NCBI RefSeq assembly: GCF_002078875.1
Contig: NC_034421.1
Span: forward strand, 14,114,781 to 14,178,780
Reading direction: 5' to 3'
DNA length: 64,000 nucleotides
Origin: Numida meleagris
Lineage: Eukaryota > Chordata > Aves > Galliformes > Numididae
Every line of letters begins with the position of its first letter. Position 1 is the first letter of the stretch. The translations under genes were made by a program, and so were the position numbers. Below are positions 37,001 through 49,000 of this stretch, piece after piece. The notes under the pieces were generated by a model that did not search any database, was not told the origin of the DNA, and saw only the letters and a list, made by a program, of their open reading frames with translations.

Positions 37001-40000
37001 TCTAAAATATACGTGTAGTGTAATGCTGAGCAATTGTAAACAAGTAAGACTTGTATATCATTAAGAAGTTAGAGCTTGCTAGATTTGTTTTGCATTTTTA
37101 GAGAATGGCCTCCAATTAAATTTAAATATTGTTTCTGAATTTCTTTACATTTCTTCAGATGCTAGATTTTCATTTCTACAAAACACTAATGATGGTATAC
37201 AACTATCTGAGAACAAAGGTATCTAGCTAGTAAGACCAGTGGTGTTTGTCATAAAAACATTACCCATTTCATACAGCTGCTCTTTCAACACATACTGTAC
37301 CTGAAAACCATCAGGAACTGTCTCCTGCTCATGACGTGTTGGCAGGCTGATGAATGGAACTCGACACCCAGGGCCTGATCCCTAAAAGGAACAGCAGGAA
37401 TCACATAAGTCTCATTTTCACATAAGATGGTTGCAATATTGCTAGGGAAGCGAGAGAAGTGTGTATCACCATTTATGCATGTTCTTTCTACGTACTCTGC
37501 CTTTCAAAATGGTCCATTAACTCCCTCAGAAAATGACAAAGACTAACATGTATGAAGGGCCTCAGCAAGGGAGACCAGCAATGAGAAACTGGTTTCCATT
37601 ACCAAAGCATCACAGAAGTCCACATTTTGTCCCCAGATTCCCTTTTGAGTCACTGTCTCTTGAAATGCTACTGTTTCTTTTTAAGCCCAGATTTTTGGAT
37701 GGACAGCTTGCACAGTCTCACAGCTGAAAGCCACTCTATGGGATGGAAATCCATTCAACGCAATGGTGACTTGATCCTTCAGCTCCTGAATACATGCCAT
37801 GCAGCACAGCCTAGGTTTGCCATGGTAAGTCATGTCTAACAGCAAGCTACAAGAGAAAGCTCAATGGAGACTCATCATTACAACAGCTTTTCACACAGTG
37901 GAAGAGCAAACTCTGAAGACTCTGACCTCCACAGCGGTGATGGAGCTTCCATTCTGATGCGCAGCTGTTGACTCCTGCCCCGTCACTACTGTGGTCACTC
38001 TGTCTGGTGACAGTGGAGACACACCTGACAAACCATCCGCATCCAGGACAGGCACGGGGCTACCAGGGATAATACCAGCACTTTTAGCTGCCAAGTCAAT
38101 AGCACCTGTGGTGAAACAAGCAAAATAAATAAATAAATAAATGGGACACATAAATAAAAAGGTCTTCCCTTCACACAATTATCTGGTTGTGACTCTTCTA
38201 AAAAAAACAGTTTTTTTTTTTAAAATTGGCCAGTAAATCAAAACTTAACACATGCAAAAAGAACGGTTACAATCTGATCATCTGTATCAGTTGTTCCTTC
38301 ATGAAGTATAACATTCATTTCAGCTGAACATTTATAATTTTTCTGCCCTGCTCCAGCACCTTTATCAGGTATATCATATATAGTTGGTTATGCAATTCCT
38401 AGAAGTTTCCTATGGTTTAACAGAGGAGGTATAAAAACAACAGTCTTATTTTGTTGCCTCACCTCTAGCAGCAGTTTGGCCTCAATATATAAACTTACGT
38501 TACTGCATGAACAACATCATCCAGATCTTTTCAAATCCACGTAAGCATCTGAATGTCTTCCTGTCACAGAGAATCCTCTAAGCCTCTAAGAGGAACTCAC
38601 CAGGTTATGTCACCAAGCACCCTAATGATAGGACCACCTTCTTTTGTTGCTAGACAGTACTTGCTCAGGCTACGCTGTCCTTTTTTTGCAGAACTCCCAA
38701 TGCCACGTTAGTAGATATTTGAAAGAAAGTCACAGCGTATGTCACCACCTCCTTTTTTGAAGTGGTCTGACAAAAAACAATCAAACAACTTATCACCAAG
38801 GCCTCAACTCTGTTTGCCAATTCTAAATCCTTTTCAAGCCTGCAGGTCAGACACAGCACAAAAAGCCAGTCTGGACTGTCCCAGAGACTTCTCCCTTTCT
38901 CCAGCCACAAAGTCTGTAGGTAAGATACCATTTAAAACAGTTTTCTTGAACTTCAAAAGGCATTAACCATTTTTGCCCAGGAAAAAGAAACCAACAATGT
39001 AATATCATACAGATCACGCCAGACCATCATTTTCACTGCTTCACCAACCACTTACTGGACAGATGGTTGGCAGCCTGCGTTGGAAGAACTTTGGGCACAA
39101 TGGGACGAGAAACGGCAGCTTTAGTCAGTGAGGACTGGATCGGCCGAAAGGAACCTCTCCCTATGGTGAAAGATGAAATACTGATCAAGCAAATGAAATC
39201 TGACATCTTTGAAGCAGAACACAACATAGTTCAGTGGAAAAAAAAAAATTAAACTAATTCCAAGCAGCAGCTAGCTTCCGTGAATGCAAAAAGCAGAGAT
39301 AATGAAACAGACTTAAATAGTAACACAAGCTAACCAGCGCCTGCAACAGCAAGTGCTGCTGTGTAATGGAAGCTGCTTTCATCATTCTGAATGAGGATAC
39401 CCTGTAAGCTCTAATGCTGACTTTGAGACTGAAGCTGAGATGCGACATCACCTGTATTACCACTGTACTCAAGAGCAGCACATCGGCAAGGAGGGACAAG
39501 TGGGCACTACATTGTTTACGCTGCATGAAATTTAAACAGCACCCCAGGTACTAGGAAAAGTTTGTTACAAGACCTAGGTCAACAATTACATCCTATAGAA
39601 AAAAAATTATCTTAGTAATTTATTCCAAAGTTTTGTCTCCCTGTAGAAAATACTGCTTACTCTTCCATAATTTCACTGCTGGGAAATAGGGAGAGAAGTG
39701 TTGGCTTTTTCAGTCATAATCATGCCTTGCTTAACAATGATCCAGGAGAACAACTTCATGTTCTTGTGGGAAGTGATTCAATCAACTGACAAGTAACTAT
39801 GGTTTTGAAAAGACATTTTCCTCTTTTCAGAAGTTACTCCTTCGTGCAGTGTAATGAGACACCTCATGGCAGCAAAGTGAGGGAAGATCTGTGGAACTCA
39901 CCTGTAATGGATGAGTTGGATAGGATAGAAAAGGAACACACGTGCTGGGACGGATTTCCAGATGGTCTGGGGAGCAGTGTTCTCTGTGTGACAGAAACAG

Positions 40001-43000
40001 CAATAAATCAAAACATATTTTATTACAAGTTGAGTGTAAACTGGCCTTCTAAGGCACAGAAGTTCAGGATACCTTCTAGAGTAAGAAGCAGAGTATTTAC
40101 ATGGAGGGATACAGATATGAATTGTGTATCCCCTATAAGCTATGATAAGAGAAAATCTCCACGTGGACAATTCTCAGACAAATGTGAATTAGAACTCAAC
40201 TCCTTTCTGGTTATTCATGCAATCATTTTCGAATTCACCAAGATACTACGCTATCTCGAACTTAAGGATGGGATCTAGACAAACTGACCTCCCATCACAA
40301 TTAAACAAGAATGAATTAAAGAGGCAGTTGCATTATTTGTGAGGTTTAAAAACAAATGGAATCGCACAGACAGAGTGCCTCACTACCAGAAACCAATTGT
40401 ATGTACCTGCTCTTCTACAGAGCAGAAGAGAACAAAGGGCATATTGATACTTGATACTTCCTCACCCCAAACAAGTGCCCACTACTTTCCTTAGAATTAT
40501 TTTTGTATGTTCTCCACCTGCCACAAATCCCTACAAGTCTGTGGTTTCAGCAGCACCACGCGTCTTTCCACTGGGATTATCAGGCTAAGGGAGGTTAATG
40601 GCTGCCAGGCTCCTGAGATCCACCACAACAGGCTAATTCTTCCATACATTTCTTTGAAAATTACATTCTTCTCCCTTGTAAATCAGTGCTGTTTCAAAAA
40701 GTTTGCTTTATTTCACTACAGTGTTTATACCCACCCCAGTTTCACCGCCTACAGTGAGTAGGAAGCTGGAACAAAAACACCTAATGGGAAAAATGTGTTG
40801 CAGTACCACTGACAGCTCTAAGGATGACAGATCAGGATACCACACAAACACGCAGCCTGTGCATCGGTACCAGCAGGTCCAAATAGCAGGGCATGCTTTC
40901 AGTTGAGGTGTTTCTCATTTTTCCCACCCTGCTTCACATACTGGGCTACTACTGCTGACATTCCTGACAGAGAATATAACACAGCTGGTTGCAATTTAGA
41001 CTAAAATGCTTGCTCTTTCGGATGCTCTGCTTCACTTTTCCAGCGGACGCATAAGAAAAGCTCAGGTTTTTATTTCAGTTAGGCTCCAATCATTTTAATT
41101 TTGTTGATGTCTATTCAGGAAGCGAAACAGGCACTTCATTCACTGCACGTTATCCTCACCTGAACTACTAACGGCTTTCGCAAGTGCCTGTTCCTCAGCT
41201 TCCTTGGCTTTGGCAAGAAGAAGTCTGACTGCATCTGGAGAAGAACAGGAAACGCATCAGTAAGTGTTTTCATAGAATCACAGAATCATAGAATGGCTTG
41301 GGTTGAACAGGACCTCAAAGATCATCGAGTCTCAACCCCCCTGCTGAGTGCAGCATCACCAACCACTAGACCAGGCTGCCCAGAGCCACGTCCAGCCTGG
41401 CCTTGAATGCCTCCAGGGACGGGGCATCCACAACCTCCCTGGGCAACCTGTTCCAGTGTGGCAACCTGTTCCAGTTTTAAGTGTGCACACAGAATAAATG
41501 GCATCTTTTTCAATAAAGCTACAACTATTTATTAAAACAATACTTTGTTTCAGACTGTATTATAGCCTTTCCCAGACTACCTTTAACCTAAGCGCATCTC
41601 ATTTGATTTGGATGTTCTAACACCGACGTGTTTATAATTGAATTGAAAACCTCCTCAAACACACAGCCCAGTAAAAAAAAAACCTCATGGAGTAAAAAAA
41701 ATCCCATTTCCTTAACCCAAAAATTGACATCTATATTCATATCTCCAACCTTCTGCTAGAACACTGAAGCTTTCCCCTAGCAGTGCATTATTTTCCTTCT
41801 TGTTTTATGGGGACAAAGCTTTCGCCCCACAAAAAGTCATTTCAGTACTTATCTACCACAGCTTGGTATGAAGCTACTATTAAAACTGCACAACTATTTC
41901 AATTAAACGCAGCAAATCCAAGCAAGCTGGCTCAGGCACAGAATGGCACGTTTTCAGGCACTGGTCCCACTTACACTGATTGTGTCTAAGTGCTGCCGGA
42001 AGGTCAGCTCCGCTTCCTTGCTGGGCAGGAACAGCTTCCCGTGGCGGCTGTTGGGGGGCAGAGTTGTAGGAACTGCAAAGAGCCCACCATCAGCATCGGC
42101 GCTTCCAGAGCTCGACGGACCGGCCACCAGCAGAGGTCTGGGGAGGTTCCTCAAACCTGGAAGATTTTAGTGCAGTTTAAATGAAATGAAGACGAAAATA
42201 ACTACTTGGTAACTGAAGGATCGTACAGAGAGCTGAGACTTACGGATTCCGGCCCTGCCACTGTCTGGGTTCTTAAATTGAAAAACCAGGGCTGCTCCAA
42301 AAGTAATGTCTTCTATTGCACTGCATTGGCCCACGACATCAGAGGTGGATGCTGCTGGGATGGCAGCAGAGGCTGAGCCTTCCCACCAACACTCTGTTAC
42401 ATTCTGTGGCCCTGTGACAGATGGCAGCAGAGGGGCACTCTGACAGAACGGAGTCTGACATGGAAGTGCAGACAAAGCAGAGGCATGGAACTGAATTCCT
42501 CCATGTGGAAAAATGGCACCCACTGACACTTGCTGAATGTTGATGGAGAACAAACAGTGGGTTCTGGCACAGTGAACCGGTGAGTGGTGCATTTCAACAG
42601 AGGCAACGACAGCGGGGCACCTCCACTGGTACAGATTTGTATGAGCACAGCATGCAGCACGTCACTGCTGGCAGAGACACGTAACTAATGGTGGTGACTA
42701 CACTGAAAAACAGCGTTTTGTAGCTGAGAAGTTGCTCTATCAAATAGTGCTACTGTGCTCTTTGTACCCCTTGTAGTTTCCATGGAAAATAAAGAGAAGG
42801 CATTACTTTCAGTGCAACCTACACACTTGAGGGTCAGCCCTTCCACTGTATAAGCTCTATATCCACCTGATCCACTCCTTTTGTAGGCTAACATAATACA
42901 AATACAGATTCACTCCACAATAAGCAGGTTTTACTTCAACACCCCTCCCCAGCGTGGTAGTTGAAAGTGCAACCTCAGTCAAATGATTCTGGTGAGAGAG

Positions 43001-46000
43001 AAAACAAAAAGCAGGGACCATCTACCAAAAATAACTTCCAAATGATGGATTATCTTAGAAATACAGACAGCACCTCGAAATAATGGTATCTGGTCTCCGT
43101 TTACATTTAAAAAAAATAATTTCAGAACATTGTATTCTTTCACAGTGCTGTGGCAACTCTGCAGGCACCCAGTGAGAACGAACAACAGTATTGTCAGTGC
43201 ATCATCCCGAGACAACTACGTGTACCTCTCTTATTGCTGCACATAGAACACCATTTCATTACAACAGACAAAAATGGCTTGTTTCACACTCAGTATGGCA
43301 CTCGTGCCTGGCAGGGCACTCAGCCTCCTGCTGGGCTGCAAGGAGACCTAAGTCATCCGACTCCACCAACGCCTGCCACCTCCCTGGGCAGGAGAACAGC
43401 ACAGGACTGAGCCATCCTAAAGCAGAGATGGCCAACCACGACATGGCTCAGGAGGAGTTTTACAGAAGAAATGTTACAATAAATGGGAGGCACTATTACG
43501 CTCCTTTTTAAAAAGCAGAATTGCCACCCCCACCTCGCCATCCTGCACCGCTGCTTTTTTCCAATAGGATAGTGAAAATCACAGCGTGCCAAAGTATCTA
43601 AAAAACAATTAAATGTTGAATAACCAATACGTTTGTGTCTCCTGACTGACCAGGAATTGTTCGCACACAACATCTCTTCTCAAAAAAAGCTGTCAAGAGA
43701 TGCATCTAAATTATGTAGTGGTATTTTAGATATTATAGGTTATGTTGCATCACAGTTGTTGCTTCACTCTTTTCTATATCTCCTAGCATGATTCTCTTTA
43801 ACGCCTGTTATTTCCTCCCCAGCTTGCTGTCCGGCTTTTGTGAAGCTGTCTGTCAACACTTTCAGTTCTTCTGCAAAGGACACGAGCTACCTCCTTTATT
43901 TTCTACTAAAAAGGGCAAATCAATTTATCTTTAGGAAAAGAAAAATGACAAAAACGAAAATGCAGTTTGCAGCTAGACTGATTCAGGACCTGGGTCTATC
44001 AGGGAACGAACCTAAAAGCCTCATCATTAAAAGCAGTTTGCTTCCCGATGGTCAGATTACTGCAGCCACATAATCACGCTGCATATGAGGATACAAAGAA
44101 ACTTGATAACTACTGTATCCTAAAGGTCATAATACATCATTCTTTTAGATTCAAAACACCCTCACACTGGTATCAGGGCTGATAAATGGGATTAAGTTTA
44201 TCTACCAATACAGCATGAGTTAGGATATGCTTGGGTATCAGTGCGACGTACTGGAATGGCATCACTTGAGGCTGAAGCTGAATGTAATATCTCAAGCAGA
44301 GCTGCTGAGAAGCAAAACTAGGTAGAATGCTGTATTCAACACTTCATGCTCCTCTGCTCAAGCCAAAAAGATTAGCTGAAGTCACTCTTCGACTGGTACT
44401 GTACAGGAGAACGACACAGAAATCTTTCAGTGCTCATTTTACCAACAACCTTTGTGCCATGTGTTTACTTTCCAGCTCTGGAAGCCCTCACTGTCTGGAG
44501 AACCCACACCTCCTCCCATCCCTTCTCCTAGCAAATGCCAGCACCTCCTCCAAGCCTGACTGCCGAGACATCTTCTGGACTGAAAGCCGTATTACTGACA
44601 GACGGTTTTGCAAGATTCAAAGAATTGAACTTCGGACAATCCTAAAGCAAATATACCATGTTCTTAGGCAATGAAGTTCACAACAGTAGAAACACTCATT
44701 CTCCCAGAGTTCCAGTGGAACACGTCCATCATGGTATGACGTATTCATCGTCTGATCCCTTGACATGGGTGTTTATGAATACTCACCTGAGGAGCTGGAA
44801 GCAGCAGCAGGAGAAAACGTCTTGTTGTTGCGAAGGGCAGACTGATTTCGAGTGCAGCCTGGACTTCTGGTGCTGATGGTAATCACCTTCCCTGGAGGAG
44901 TCAGCGACTGCTCCTCCTGCGTAGGCTTTATAGGTGATGTGGCAACAGAGCTCATCTCAGGGGTCTAGAAACACGAGTACATTAAGAGAATATCGGCCAT
45001 CGTTACGGCAAACACGTCGTTAAACTCATTCTACTTAGGAAATGCTAAAAAAGAAACCTGACATACTAAAATACCCGTAAGCACTCTAACCAACGCCTCT
45101 GTGAGCGCGTGGTGCAAGGCTGAAATTCTTCCCATAGGCATTTAAAAGTAGAGGTAATGACAAAGATTTGGCACAGTAACAGAAGAGGGGTTGCTTTCAA
45201 TTTAGTAGACATTTTCGTAAGCTCTAACCATCCAGAGATGATGAAGTAGAACCTTGGAAGCAGACCTGGACAAAAATATTTTGCTGTCAGTGCTGATCAA
45301 ATAAAGACAAATAGTTTTGAAATTTTTCCCATTCCTTCTCCTACTCCATACTGTAACAAGCAGTAAAAACAGAAGCACGTGGCAAGGTGCATCACTGATT
45401 TTCCAGATCTATCCATCTGACTTCCTTATTGCTTATAGTGTTTTCCAGAAAATGTACCCTTTTTAAACAATCTGTGTGCTACCACAGGCATAAAATTAAG
45501 ACCCATGCTTGGAATTTGCAATTTCCATGCAATGGAATTTGCTACACTTTGTTTCATGCTTGTAATCTTCATTTAGAAGAATGAACCGTGGAACAATTGA
45601 GCATTTTGGTAATGCTGAGAAAATTGCAGGGATCTGGTGCTTTCAGTTAGACAACAAATATCATCCTTGACTCCTGAATGTGTATATTGTTTAATGACAT
45701 TCACTGCCTCAAAAATCTTCTATATTTCGTGTTTCAGAGAAAGATAAAGTGGTATTTGGCAAATAAAGAAAAAGGTTCCCTTACTTGTTATTGGAATGTA
45801 TTAAAAGGTTCATATCTGAAAGAACTCCATTACTTCTCAGGTGTATTAGCATGCTTTGATTAAGACAAAGAATGCCAAAAAGACAAGAAAACAGTTGTAA
45901 ATAATAACTGCCTCACATCGTGGCTTTTTCTGTGCCTCCTCCCCAAGCCTAGTGAGATATCCTTCCTTCTATTTGCAGTTGTTAAACCACGTCCACCCTG

Positions 46001-49000
46001 GCTGACCCGTGTGTCACCCACAGGAGATGCCAAAAGAGATCCGTGCCATTGTCACAGATCTGCTTGGTGCTGCTCCAGAAGTCTTCAGAGCTCGAACAAA
46101 GTGTAAATCAGGAGCTGCAGCTGACTGAAGACGGTTCCACATTTAGAAAGTCTTAGAACGTAAGACTGTAAAATCAGAAACAAGGGGAGTTTGGGCGAGG
46201 AGGTGCTGTTACTAAGTCTGCACCAAACAACACAGATCAAAGACCACGGGTGTCAGGGAAGACAGATTCATTTGCATCCTGTGCAGGAATACGATGCAAA
46301 TGGTATCTTTAGCTCATCGTATCTTTATCACAGGAATTCAGTCCGATCTGCTGAATTTGGCTTTTTTTGATCTTGAAAAGCATGTTTTATTAAGTTTCAA
46401 CTGATTACACTAGGAAGAAATAGCAGCCAAGCTATCACGGTGGCAGATCTTAAACACTGGTTACAGCACACATCAAGGAAAGGAAGCTCATTCCCAGTTG
46501 TCTGCCTAAGGAAGAAATTGTTTTCCTAGATCTGTTAAACGTGTCCTAGAGCCTCAGAACTTTTACAACAATCACTAGAGCTAGCCAATCCCAAAGAAAT
46601 GGATTGTTTTTCCATGCAGCATGATTGGAGCTACATACACATTGGAAGCTTAGGATGGTGGGTTTTGTTTGGAATTTTAATTTGAGAAGGCACCGAACTA
46701 TGCTCATGACTGATCCCTTGAGTTCACTGTAGTATTACTGAGACTCATGACAAACCAGAAACTAAAAGGTATCGTAAAAAGCAGATGGAACATAGTGAGG
46801 TCAAGTCCACTCTGCAACAATCTGTTTGGATTTTTTTTTTTCTTTTTTTAAAACACAGGAATCTCTAAGATCTGAACAGAGCTGGTTATTGATTTACTAG
46901 GCAAAATAACAGGAACAGGAATTATTCCCCAGTTCAAATAAGAGTTTAGCATCTGAAGGGTAAAGAAGAGCTACTTACTGGTTTGGGATTGACTTCAGTA
47001 GAGATGAGTTTTAAAAGGCAGTTCAGGAGTCTCTGCTTGTGAAAGGTAGTACATGTAGGAACAGCACTTGGTTCAGATGTTTGCTCCCTAGCATCCTGGG
47101 TTTCTGGCTCCAAGACAGCCAGCCAGTCGTATTCCAGCTGCAGCTTGTTCGGTTTGCCCATCATGAGGTAGACTTCAGCCAGCGTAAGGCTCTCAGAAGT
47201 TCGTAGGCTCCATCCTTCCTCTCTAACTTGTTGAGAGAGCCGGCTTGGGTCATCCTTGAGAGACTTCGTATTAGATTGTCCCTGAGGTGGAGGTGGAAAT
47301 GAGGAGCTCAGCTTCTCTTGAGAATCCTCCATTACTACATCTGTTATCTCCTTGGTACAAGCATCAAGCTGCTGGCTCTGGCTCGCCTGAGCTTCACATC
47401 TGGCTGTGCCACTGCTGGGTGAAGCCACACCACCTCTCAGCAGCTGAGAATAGGAGTCAGATGTCTCTGTGCTCCTCCCACTTGGAAAAGCCACAGGAGA
47501 AGTATTACCAGCTGCTGGAGTAGAGTCTTTCCCATGTAGTTTGTCCGTGCAAGAACATTTCTCTGGGACAATCAGGTCCTGACAGGACTTCATGTACCGT
47601 GGGAATGGATCGAGCAGAGAGAGCTCTTCCACATCAGGGATCTTACTGCAAGCACAAGCTGTGCTGCACGATGCTAGTACAGTTGCTTGGTCACCAGCCA
47701 AGGCCTCCCTGCCTTCCACACAGAAGGCCGCTGAGCTCAGCTTTTCCTGACTCCCTTCTGGATCTTGGAGTCCAGAAGGCGGTTTGCTGAGTGAGTTAGT
47801 GATGCCAAGGTTTGAGGCTGCTCCTTCCACCGGGCCAGAATCTGCAGAGCCATCTTCAGTGCTTGCAGAAACTTCAGCTGTGGGCTGAGAGGTCCTGCTT
47901 GATTCTGTAGCGCTCTCGGCCCTTCCAACACTCTTGCCTTCTGTTCCTCGTGGGTATTTTAGCTGTCCCCTAGCTGTCCCCTGACCACTCTGTATGCCCA
48001 GAATTTGTGCAGGTGGTAATAAGTGAGAGTCTTTTGTGTTCTGTTTGCATTTGCCAGTTTCCTGCCAATGCACCGTGCAGAAAGCCTTGGAGTGGACCAC
48101 TCTGGCTACCCCAGGCAGTGGGGTGAGTGTACAATTCTCTCCTGGAAAGAGATGGAGCATCACTTTCTCCTCTGAGAGGCTGCCTCTTGTTTCCGAATCT
48201 CTGGAGTCTTGAAGCTGCCGTTCCTCTAGTGTTTTACGCTAAAAAAGATGTGTTAAAGATTATAACCAGTATCCATCCCTTTGAAACAAGCACCTGATGG
48301 CCTGGTTTGCAAATGAACAAAATCAGTAGCTAATCAAGGGTGTATGTTCTCTATTCAGGATAGATATGAAGGCTCTATGATCAGAAGTTGGTCCTCTGTT
48401 CATAAAAACTACTCTAAAGATCTGCTACAAGCACAAACTAAATTTATGGTTCGGGAAAAATTACGAATCTCTGCTTCACACAGTACTGCAATTTGGAAAA
48501 CGAAATCACTAGCAGCAGAATTCCTTTCCCTTTCTGTGCAGCAGCCTCCACTTTACATGTTTTGGCATCTTTCAAAGTTTTGAGTGCCATGTCATACTTC
48601 TTCCAGGCACTCAAATTGAAAAGGAAAACCTGAATTAAAGGACTAAGGAGAGGATACAGCATACAAGTCAACATAGGAAGAGAATGGGTGTTCTCTCACA
48701 AATCTTTCTACACCGTGGATCACAGTTCAGAGTCAGAGATATCAGAGGCAGGGTAATAAGTTGTATGGCTCAGACACTGTACAGAAACATAACAGGCAGC
48801 AGCAGCTCCCTAAAGAAGCTGAGATGCTCATTTGGTGAAACTGCATAAAGCAAGTGGAAAGATCCATCCTCAATTCCTTTGTTGAAACTGGAAGCAAAAT
48901 AGTTGTTATCTAGGCTTCTACAACGCAGTCACGTATCAATGATGAAACAGACTAAGCTCGCTTTTTAAGGTAATGAAATAAAGGCAGGGGACTTCACTTA

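Noticed and set aside
39799..40278. 159-codon plus-strand open frame
   Set aside because: Antisense shadow across a conserved CRAMP1 exon (39902-39983) and its introns.
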